From the NCBI GenBank assembly GCA_910589415.1, contig OU342635.1, positions 41,442,055-41,506,054 of the forward strand: a stretch of DNA of 64,000 nucleotides, read 5' to 3'. Below, in pieces: positions 11,288 through 20,674 of this stretch. Origin of the DNA: Malachius bipustulatus (lineage: Eukaryota; Arthropoda; Insecta; Coleoptera; Melyridae). Below the pieces are notes generated by a model. The model worked only from the letters and a program-made list of their open reading frames with translations, was not told the DNA's origin and made no database searches. Both the position numbers and the translations under genes were made by a program. Each line of letters starts with the position of its first letter. The stretch's first letter is position 1.

Positions 11288-11361
11288 CTGTTGATTATTT
11301 CTAGCAAAATCTGCCTCTCAACTTCAGAGAAGTTCTTTCTTGATTTCACGACAACTTTCAT
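11288..11361 (-). CDS. First exon of a Myb/SANT-like (zeste-type) protein
   Basis: ATG at 11361 opens M-K-V-V-V-K-S-R-K-N-F-S, then S-E-V-E-R-Q-I-L-L-E-I-I-N, the start of the Myb/SANT-like helix typical of zeste-type and Harbinger-associated DNA-binding proteins. It is followed by a clean 5' splice site (CAACAG/GTAAGTT at 11287). I could not find the next exon within the element, so the gene is probably truncated. It would encode the DNA-binding accessory protein of the host transposon. Confidence 0.45.
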
Positions 11362-11881
11362 TTATACTTTTACAGTAAACCAAATTAATTCACTCAAAGA
11401 AAACTGAAACGTTTACGTTTGTTATTATTTGTTACAACACAACAATAACAATAATGGCGAATGGGGATCGGATCTCGGATCGGATGGTGGTAATGACGTT
11501 CGTTGACGATGACGGTCGACGGTAGACGAGTTTCGTGTTTATCTAGCTCATACGCATGCGTTCAGTAGGCACTAGCCAACATCTAACAACGCGAGACCAA
11601 AATCAACCACGACCATCTCGGATCGCCGATTTATTACGAAATGGAACTTCGGTTCGGGTTCGATCTAGCTCGTGAATTGTTCTTAGCCTGCAATCAGCGA
11701 ATGTACGACGTTGCCGCTATTGTTCATGTTACATTTTTAACATGATGATGTTACCTAACAACAGTGTCAAATCATGAATATTTCTTTCTAGCATACCGAA
11801 TTGATTTTAACAACAGCGTCAGATTGACATCGGTGTTACGTTAACAACGCCAAATGAGATTTTCTAGCATACGACCCTATT

Positions 11882-12028
11882 GCCCGTATTCACAAACGAT
11901 AATTTCCTAAATAATTACGTAATCAATTATCCCCATCCCATTCTATTGCAAAAAAACTGCATATCTCCATCTCACTCATTTAAATAATTACGTAATTATT
12001 TAGGAAATTATCGTTTGTGAATACGGGC
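11882..12028. mobile_element. 147-bp palindromic MITE, copy 1
   Basis: It starts GCCCGTATTCACAAACGATA and ends with its inverse. The whole unit is close to a perfect hairpin with ATTACGTAAT segments. A second copy of nearly the same length lies at 36098-36243. No coding capacity. It sits beside the 10549-11872 element inside the LINE endonuclease gene. Confidence 0.85.
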
Positions 12029-12029
12029 A

Positions 12030-13236
12030 TATGTCTCTCAGAATTCATGACACGGGACCTTGTGCCAATCCGGGTCAACATCACCGGAGGCACACACCGT
12101 AGCATCATAGTAGCATCAGGGTACTTCCATGAGAAAACATCAGCACCTCCTATGCGAAGTCCAGAAACTAGTCGAGTACTGCAACGGGCATGGGCTATCG
12201 CTCCTACTCGGCAGTGATGCCAACGCACACAACATCAGCTGGGGCAGCAAGTATACCAACAAAAGAGGTGAGCAACTGCTTGAATTTTTACTTGAATCCA
12301 ATTTAGATGTACTGAATGTGGGGAACACACCCACTTTTGTAACTAAAAGGAGTCAAGACGTAATAGGCATAACGATCGGTAGTCCGAGCATATGTCAACT
12401 GATCAGAGACTGGAGGGTATCTAACGAACCCTCACTCTCTGATCACAGAATAATAGAATTCAACATGAGGGGACTCTGGCAAGAGAACATTAGAAATCCA
12501 AGAAACACCGACTGGGACACATTTCACACCAGCCTAAGAGAAAATATAAAACAAACAAATTCTAGAATCAAAAACCATCTAGAATTAGAAGCAACATTAT
12601 AGAATCTCTCAACGGAGCGCTGAAATATTCATACGAATCCAGCTGCCTCATTAGAGAGAAAAGAAATTGTAGGAAAACTCCGTGGTGGAACGAACACCTA
12701 TCCAAGCTCCGGGCAGAAGTTCGAAGGCTTTTCAATAAAGCCAAGCGCGATGGAGACTGGCAGGGCTACACGGCGGAACTGACAACCTACATTAAGGAAA
12801 TCAGGAAAGCTAAACGGAAGAGCTTCAGGGACTTCTGCAGGGATATCACCTCAACACCTGAAGCATCCAGACTTCACAAAGCTTTAGCGAAAGGCATTGC
12901 TCAGGGAACAATGTCGCTCAGAAAACCTGATGGGAACTACACAGAAAACGAAGAGCAAAGAGCTCTACTTCTGCTAGAAACTCACTTTCCAGGCAGTGCA
13001 CTGAAAGTAGGGAACGAGGATTCGTTCGAATCTGGTAAACCCACGAAAGAAGATTGGGAGGTCGCGAAAACCATCTGCACGCACCTCCGAAAGACTGAAA
13101 TGGGCAATTGGCACCTTTCAACCATTCAAATCACCCGGGGTGGATGGGATATTTCCGGCTCTTCTGCAAAGAGGACTGGAGGATCTCATGCCACACCTGG
13201 TAAGAATATTCAGAAGCAGCCTGGCTATGGGATATA
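12030..13236 (+). pseudogene. LINE ORF2, rest of endonuclease and start of RT
   Basis: Endonuclease motifs continue: L-L-G-S-D-A-N-A-H (catalytic D and N), G-N-T-P-T-F-V-T and the catalytic histidine in S-L-S-D-H-R. A frameshift near 12600 ends the first frame. A linker then reads with W-W-N-E-H-L-S-K-L-R and F-N-K-A-K-R-D-G, and the early reverse-transcriptase segment with S-P-G-V-D-G-I appears in another frame near 13130. The gene is cut at 13236 by a TA-flanked element and resumes at 25906. Confidence 0.8.
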
Positions 13237-14003
13237 CAGGGTGATTCTTTTAAAGCGCCCATTAGAAAAAGTACGACTTCTAGTTGATCTAGGAATCTGA
13301 ATTTTGGAATTTAGGCAACATACATAATAACGAGTCGAAATGAAATATTACCAAGATAGCAGCACATTTAAAAATGGCGAAAGCAATGGCCATCTTTGTT
13401 TTTTTAAATGGGACACCCCATACATTATTGCATTTTCAGATTGTCTGAGAAAATGTGATAACAATGGTACTTATAGTTACAGGTTAAATTGAGTAGGCTA
13501 TGAGTTATAAACAAGTGAAACTCGCAATTTTTCTACTTTGAAGCCATTTCCAACAAAAACGGCTCAAGATATCAGAAAACGGATTACATGTCCCTATTTT
13601 AACTTTTAAAGAGGTATCCTATTATGGAGTTGGAATGTTTATACAGGGTGGTGAAAATTATCAGATTTTTGTTCACCCTGTATAAACATTTCAACTATGC
13701 AGTAGGATACCAGATGAAAAGTTAAGATAGGAACATGTAAACCGTTTTCTGATATCTTGAGCCGTTTTTTGTGGTAAATGTCTTTAAAGTTGGAAGATCA
13801 CGATTTTCAAACTCATAGCCTACTCAATTTAAAATACAACTATAAGCACCATTGTTATTACATTTTCTCAGACAATCTGAAAATGCATTAATATATGGGG
13901 TGTCCCATTTAAAAAAACAAAGATGGCCATTGCTTTCGCCATTTTTAAATGTGCCGCCATCTTGCTAATATTTCATTTCGACTCGTAATTGTTTATGTTA
14001 CCT
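13237..14003. mobile_element. TA-flanked palindromic element, left portion
   Basis: It begins CAGGGTGATTCTTTTAAAGC at 13237 after TA (13235-13236). The sequence folds back on itself around about 13660, the right arm from about 13890 mirroring 13311-13430. The copy is cut by the assembly gap at 14004. Its missing right end is found at 25831-25905, on the far side of the Polinton-like palindrome, so that palindrome inserted into this element. No genes. Confidence 0.85.
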
Positions 14004-14203
14004 NNNNNNNNNNNNNNNNNNNNNNNNNNNNNNNNNNNNNNNNNNNNNNNNNNNNNNNNNNNNNNNNNNNNNNNNNNNNNNNNNNNNNNNNNNNNNNNNN
14101 NNNNNNNNNNNNNNNNNNNNNNNNNNNNNNNNNNNNNNNNNNNNNNNNNNNNNNNNNNNNNNNNNNNNNNNNNNNNNNNNNNNNNNNNNNNNNNNNNNNN
14201 NNN
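14004..14203. other. Assembly gap of 200 N
   Basis: Exactly 200 unknown bases, probably a placeholder size. It sits at the junction between the palindromic TA element (last bases GTTACCT) and the left arm of the Polinton-like palindrome. By symmetry with the right arm (24070-25824), about 1.77 kb of arm is missing here. Confidence 0.9.
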
Positions 14204-17200
14204 AGTTACAATCAATAATAAGGATAATTTTGTGCTTGGTTCGTGCACTAGTGGTCGCTATGGCATACCTCCAGAACGTACCATATTTGAAGCAAGTGAG
14301 ACAAAATATAGGAAAGAGACAGGACGAGGAAGTGCAGAAATTAATACAAGAGTCGGGGATTAACGTACCACAGGAAGGAGCGGGGTTTGAAGAACTACAA
14401 TTATTTCAGCGATATCTGAAGGAATACAAGATTGTCGTGTATTCTTACGGAACAAAGGGAAGAGATGTGTTATTCGAAGGACCTGACACCCCACTCAGAA
14501 TCAATCTTATCCATCATAACAACCACTATAACGTTATAACAAGCCTGACTTCCGCGTTTTGTTGTCGTTATTTTTGCCAAGACTGCAATGTTCCTTATGA
14601 CCACAAGGAAAAACATAGATGCAGAGCCCAATGCCCCTGCTGCACTCGTAGGCCCCCGTGCCCAAAGATAGGTAATGAGATAAGCTGTGAAGACTGTAGT
14701 CGGCGATTCAGAGGACAACAATGCTACGATAATCACAAAGCAGCTGGAAGGAACGGTAAATCACTCTGCGACAACCTAAAAAGATGTAAAGAATGTCTAA
14801 AATCGATTAAAGCAGGGCGCCAACATTATTGCGGGGAATTTTTCTGTAAAGTTTGTAAAAAACACATGCCCTCGAACCATCTGTGCTACATACAAAAAGA
14901 CACAGGGAAGCCCAAGCTTGATGATACGTTATTCGTATTCTATGATCTGGAAACCCGACAAGATCAAGTCAACACCCTAGGAGAGAACGTTCATATTCCC
15001 GTGCTATGTGTCTTCCAGCAACGATGCAGCGAATGTTTTAGCTCCTACGGAGATAACGAGTGTGAGAAATGCGGTGTTCGGCAACATATTCTGCAAGGCG
15101 AGAATGCTGTTGAGCTCTTTTTCAACTACCTATGGAGTCTGAAAATTTTTAAAAGTATCGTTGTTGTGGCTCACAATGGAGGGTCATTCGATCATCAGTT
15201 TATATTTAGACACGTGCTGGAGAAAACAGATCTGAAGCCTGAAATAATTAAACGTGGAAGCAAATTACTTATGCTGACGGCAGGGAAGCTCAAATTTATC
15301 GATTCGATCAATTATTTCCCTATGAAACTATCAGCCCTACCGAAGGCATTCGATTTGAAAGAATTGAAGAAAGGTTACTTCCCGCACCTGTTCAATACCA
15401 AGGCTAACGAAGACTACGCCGGTGCAATACCCGACGCCAAATATTACTCTCCAGATACCATGAAGCCGGCCGATCGCAGCGAGTTCATGGAGTGGTACGA
15501 ACAGCAGAAAGGTAAATACTTCGACATGTCTCGGGAAATAATCAACTATTGCGTGTCGGATGTCGATATTCTCACGAATGCATGCCTCAAGTTCCACAAG
15601 ATGATGATGGAGCAGGGAAACGTCTCGCCATTCACCGAGGCAATTACTATTCCAGGAGCCTGCAACAAACTATTCAGACGTGGTTTTCTGAAACCGAACA
15701 CAATCGGCGTTTTACCTAAGAACGGGTTCAGGAATGCAGACACACAATCCAAGATCGCTCTACAGTGGTTAATTTACGAAGAGGAGCAGAGGGGACTTGT
15801 AATACAACACGCCGGACGCCAGAGAGAGGTCAATATATGCGGTGTAAAAGTGGATGGCTTTTGTGATGGGCAGGTGTTTGAATTTCACGGCTGCTATTTC
15901 CATGGCTGCCTCACGTGCTACCCTATTAATCGAGAGAAACCTAGTCACGAAGACCCCACCGATACTATGGAAGCAAGATATGAAAGGACAACGAAAAAGA
16001 CAGAGAGACTAAGACAGAAAGGGATAGAAGTTGTGGAGATGTGGGAGCACGAGTTCAGGCAGTTGTTGGACAACGATAAAAATCTCAAAGACGGGTTGGA
16101 TAATCATCCTATGCTTAGGAGTCTGCCACTGAACCCTCGTGACGCATTCTACGGTGGACGGACTGGTTGCACCAAGAGTCACTATTGTGTTAAGGAGGGG
16201 GAGAAGATCAAATACGTCGACGTGTGCTCCCTTTATCCGTGGGTGTGCAAGTACGGCAAGTTTCCTGTGGGGCACCCAAAAGTTCTCTTAGGTGAGGAGC
16301 CCAAGGAGGGACTTATTAAATGCAAGATACTGCCACCTACAGACCTCTATCACCCCTGTTCTTCCGATGAAGGCAAACGACAAGTTAATGTTCGCTCTCT
16401 GCCATACATGCACAATGGAGCTCAATCAGAGCGACTGCAACCATACAGACGATGAAAGAGCATTGACAGGTACGTGGGTCATAGATGAAGTCCGGAAGGC
16501 CGTGGAGTGTGGCTACAAGGTGCTTGAAGTGTATGAGGGATGGGAGTATGACACCACACAGTATGATGGGAATTCAGGAGGCTTGTTTACTGAGTTTATG
16601 GACAAATTCATCAAAATAAAGCAACAGGCTTCCGGTTGGCCTGCGGAGTGCATCACCGAAGAGCAGAAAAACGCATACATAGCGGCCTTCATGAAGAGTG
16701 AAGGTATACAGATGGAGCAGGGGGAAATTGTAAAGAACGCAGGACTCAGATCGCTGGCTAAATTAATCCTCAACAGCTTCTGGGGAAAACTAGGACAGCG
16801 CGAAAATCAACCTAAATGTGTGATCGTACGTCAACCTCAGGAGCTGTATGATTTGGTCAGTAATCCAGCTATAGATGTCACCCATATGTCGATTATTAAC
16901 GAGACAGTCCTTCTGGTTAGCTACACCCTTAAAGACGAAGCGGCAGATATAATTCCAAGCGTTAATGTGGCGATTGCGGCATATGTGACAGCTCAGGCTC
17001 GACTCAAGTTGTACTCGTATCTGGAGAGGCTCGGCGAGAGAGTACTATATTACGACACAGGTAATTTTCGATTTTTTTTTTCAATCCCCGCTGTATTCTC
17101 TAATATGATATAAATTTAGCATATGAGTTTAATAGGATATTTCAGAACATGTTTCTTCTTTTTTGTTTCAGACTCCGTTATTTATGTCTCCAGAACAGGT

Positions 17201-17602
17201 GAATGGGATGTACCTACGGGGTCGTCGCTGGGTGAAATGACAGACGAACTGGAAGAATATGGCCAGGGGGGATATATAGAAGAATTTACCGCTGCAGGCC
17301 CAAAGAATTACAGTTTTAGAGTTGTCTGTCCTACCACAGGGTATCGAAAAGAAATATGCAAGGTTAAGGGCTTTAACCTCAATTACCGCACTTCACAGCT
17401 AATCAACCCCCACAGCATGAAGAAAATGGTATGTGGCCCCAGCGAACCGATCCTGATCGAAAACGATCAGATAAGGAGAACAAATACCCATGAAATAGTA
17501 ACTAAGAATGAAAAAAAGCTCTATAGACACTGCTTGGAGAAGCGAAAATTTACTGCTGACCATGACTCAACGCCGTATGGTTATAAAAAACCTCGAAATT
17601 AA
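14204..17602 (+). pseudogene. Protein-primed DNA polymerase B, left-arm copy (broken)
   Basis: This is the left copy of the Polinton-type polymerase; the first ~140 codons fall in the gap. Visible in order: a Cys/His-rich zinc-binding region (about 14560-14890); exonuclease motifs F-Y-D-L-E (14938), H-N-G-G-S-F-D (about 15170) and Y-C-V-S-D-V-D (about 15546); polymerase motifs D-V-C-S-L-Y-P (about 16219) and N-S-F-W-G (about 16770); and motif C, Y-D-T-D-S, completed across the intron at 17061-17171. Compared with the right arm it has one extra T near 14228-14231 and one at 16357, both shifting the frame, so this copy is inactive as assembled. It keeps the tyrosine codon that is a stop in the right copy. 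Confidence 0.88.
17061..17171 (+). other. Intron inside polymerase motif C (left arm)
   Basis: 111-nt GT-AG intron: donor ACACAG/GTAATT at 17061, acceptor TTTGTTTCAG at 17171. Splicing in phase 1 rejoins the catalytic Y-D-T-D-S motif. The mirrored intron in the right arm is 21106-21214 (109 nt); the two differ by two T in a T-tract. Confidence 0.85.
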
Positions 17603-19114
17603 TAATTTTTTTGTATCCAGCCCCATATCCATACGACCATAATAAATGCAATGAGATTTATTTTAAGACAATTTGTAAAATATTAATGTACATATTACAT
17701 AATTAGGACAGTTAAGTACTTGTATTATAAAGATAATGAATGGTTGTTTAATATTAATGTAAAATATTCATATTTTTAAATGTATGTATTTCTTTTGTTA
17801 TAATTCTTACGCTTCTACTACTCTGAAAATAAATTTTTTAAACGATTTTTATTTTTTTTATATCAATCCATACTCATTCCTGAAGCAGTCGCCTCCGAAG
17901 TAGACAAGTTTCAACACGTCTGAAATTAAAGAGTTTCAGCACAAGTAGGTATCATCTTTTATTTAATAATAATACAGCTAAGTCTCATATATATCTAAGA
18001 TAACCGTCTTGTAAGACAGACAGCGGGATATCCAGCGAGGCAATTCCAAACATGACAGGTCTATTACACCCACCATAATTAACGACCCCAGACGGTAGTG
18101 GCGACCACCCTGTATATCGTTCACTCGGTGCTTTGTCTGGAATACAATAGAGCTGCACACCTGCATCCGGTCTTTTTGTATGGAATACAATAGGGTTAAT
18201 TAAGCAGAGGCACGTCGACTTGTCGGCAGCCGCACACCTGCATCCTATTGCATAGCTGCTCAGCTCGGACCAAGTCAAATCTGATTGTTATCAAGTCTCG
18301 GATATCGAGGGTCAACGCTTGTTCATCTCCTATCACATCTGACCAGTGCCTCGCAGTTAGGCTCTGACCAAATCTCATCGAGTCTGACTGTAGCGTCGCG
18401 CATCGGACTGGTCAACGTCTGATCGTCTCTTATCGGATCTGGCTGACGGTGCGGACCTGATCAGGGTATCCGGGCTTTGTTCTTCCCCATATACTTATCG
18501 ATTTTGGTTGACTATCACATCTCGGATCTGACGGGGTATCTATGGCTCTATGGCTTGGTCATGTACGTAGGACGAGGGTAGGTAGCGGAAACGTGGTAGA
18601 TGAAACTCGATGTATGGCATGGACTGCTAGCTGAAACATAAGTGTAGATAAAATGACAGTTATAACATTCTGTAAGATAACAATTATTATTAAGACTGTA
18701 TGATTAGGTGGCAGTTGGCCAAAAATGACAACAAGGCACTCGATAAGTGTGCAGGCTTATACCCATGTTATCAAGATGCTAACAGGGAAACGTACGATTA
18801 TTACCCTCAGCAACTTGAACAACGTTGCCACACTGACAAAACCGGTGGGCGATGGCGGATTAACGGCTGGTCATATCTTATCGGATCCGGCTTACGGCGT
18901 CGAGTATTGCTATCATGTGGCCGGGTCAGAGCCTGTCGGCGATGCCTGAGCCCCGGTCAGATCGGATAAAATATTACAGAGCCCCCGGTCAGCTAGATTA
19001 AATATTACAGACCCCCCCCCCCCCCCGGTCAGCTCGGATAAAATATTACAGAGCCCCGGTCAGCTAGATTAAATATTACAGACCCCAGGTCAGCTCGGAT
19101 AAAATACGTGCCGC
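17603..19114. repeat. Inner non-coding part of left palindrome arm
   Basis: There is no credible gene between the polymerase stop codon and the palindrome centre. AT-rich first (to about 17880), then GC-richer with repeats around ATTGTATTCCATACAA and GTGCAGCTCTATTG, and from about 18950 short tandem units of the form GGTCAGCT-GGATAAAATATTACAGA with a C-run (about 19012-19026). It is mirrored at 19163-20674. The subterminal tandem units resemble those inside Polinton TIRs. Confidence 0.7.
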
Positions 19115-19162
19115 TAGCGCAACCCGCTAATAGCCGCTGGCGGCCATTGGTGGGGCGCTAAC
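19115..19162. other. Palindrome centre, about 48-bp spacer
   Basis: The arms stop matching at AAAATACGTGCCGC (19101-19114), whose inverse is 19163-19176. Between them is a GC-rich loop (containing CCGCTGGCGGCC) with partial internal symmetry (TAGCGC against GCGCTA). There is no AGT/ACT junction or target duplication, so the two inner ends are not simply two intact termini set side by side. Confidence 0.75.
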
Positions 19163-20674
19163 GCGGCACGTATTTTATCCGAGCTGACCTGGGGTCTGTA
19201 ATATTTAATCTAGCTGACCGGGGCTCTGTAATATTTTATCCGAGCTGACCGGGGGGGGGGGGGGGTCTGTAATATTTAATCTAGCTGACCGGGGGCTCTG
19301 TAATATTTTATCCGATCTGACCGGGGCTCAGGCATCGCCGACAGGCTCTGACCCGGCCACATGATAGCAATACTCGACGCCGTAAGCCGGATCCGATAAG
19401 ATATGACCAGCCGTTAATCCGCCATCGCCCACCGGTTTTGTCAGTGTGGCAACGTTGTTCAAGTTGCTGAGGGTAATAATCGTACGTTTCCCTGTTAGCA
19501 TCTTGATAACATGGGTATAAGCCTGCACACTTATCGAGTGCCGTGTTGTCATTTTTGGCCATCTGCCACCTAATCATACAGTCTTAATAATAATTGTTAT
19601 CTTACAGAATGTTATAACTGTCATTTTATCTACACTTATGTTTCAGCTAGCAGTCCATGCCATACATCGAGTTTCATCTACCACGTTTCCGCTACCTACC
19701 CTCGTCCTACGTACATGACCAAGCCATAGAGCCATAGATACCCCGTCAGATCCGAGATGTGATAGTCAACCAAAATCGATAAGTATATGGGGAAGAACAA
19801 AGCCCGGATACCCTGATCAGGTCCGCACCGTCAGCCAGATCCGATAAGAGACGATCAGACGTTGACCAGTCCGATGCGCGACGCTACAGTCAGACTCGAT
19901 GAGATTTGGTCAGAGCCTAACTGCGAGGCACTGGTCAGATGTGATAGGAGATGAACAAGCGTTGACCCTCGATATCCGAGACTTGATAACAATCAGATTT
20001 GACTTGGTCCGAGCTGAGCAGCTATGCAATAGGATGCAGGTGTGCGGCTGCCGACAAGTCGACGTGCCTCTGCTTAATTAACCCTATTGTATTCCATACA
20101 AAAAGACCGGATGCAGGTGTGCAGCTCTATTGTATTCCAGACAAAGCACCGAGTGAACGATATACAGGGTGGTCGCCACTACCGTCTGGGGTCGTTAATT
20201 ATGGTGGGTGTAATAGACCTGTCATGTTTGGAATTGCCTCGCTGGATATCCCGCTGTCTGTCTTACAAGACGGTTATCTTAGATATATATGAGACTTAGC
20301 TGTATTATTATTAAATAAAAGATGATACCTACTTGTGCTGAAACTCTTTAATTTCAGACGTGTTGAAACTTGTCTACTTCGGAGGCGACTGCTTCAGGAA
20401 TGAGTATGGATTGATATAAAAAAAATAAAAATCGTTTAAAAAATTTATTTTCAGAGTAGTAGAAGCGTAAGAATTATAACAAAAGAAATACATACATTTA
20501 AAAATATGAATATTTTACATTAATATTAAACAACCATTCATTATCTTTATAATACAAGTACTTAACTGTCCTAATTATGTAATATGTACATTAATATTTT
20601 ACAAATTGTCTTAAAATAAATCTCATTGCATTTATTATGGTCGTATGGATATGGGGCTGGATACAAAAAAATTA
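19163..20674. repeat. Inner non-coding part of right palindrome arm
   Basis: Mirror image of 17603-19114 with only scattered differences, such as A-to-C in the CAAGGC/CACGGC site near 18732 and 19545 and one long C/G run of different context. No gene seen. Short ORFs of 60-97 codons recur identically in both arms only because the arms are identical. Confidence 0.7.

Larger units (their letters stand above)
10549..11872 (-). mobile_element. DNA transposon with doubled TIRs, Myb/SANT exon
   Basis: The outer ends are GTATGCTAGAAA at 10549 and its inverse TTTCTAGCATAC ending at 11872. A second pair of the same ends lies inside (10708-10720 and 11785-11797), so the element is either two nested relatives or has duplicated ends. 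The end regions hold many short inverted motifs around GTTGTTAA/TTAACAAC and a perfect 20-bp palindrome at 10619-10638. A 74-nt coding exon of Myb/SANT type lies at 11288-11361 on the - strand. Myb/SANT genes suggest a PIF/Harbinger relative, but I could not see a 3-bp target duplication. No DDE transposase is seen. It interrupts the LINE endonuclease. Confidence 0.65.

Noticed and set aside
13949..14363. Open frames running through the N gap
   Set aside because: They exist only because N is translated as unknown residue; the real part after the gap belongs to the left polymerase copy, which is frameshifted here.
17978..20299. Mirror-image short frames (60-97 codons) on both sides of the palindrome centre
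   Set aside because: Each appears twice only because the arms are inverse copies; composition and lack of start context do not support genes.
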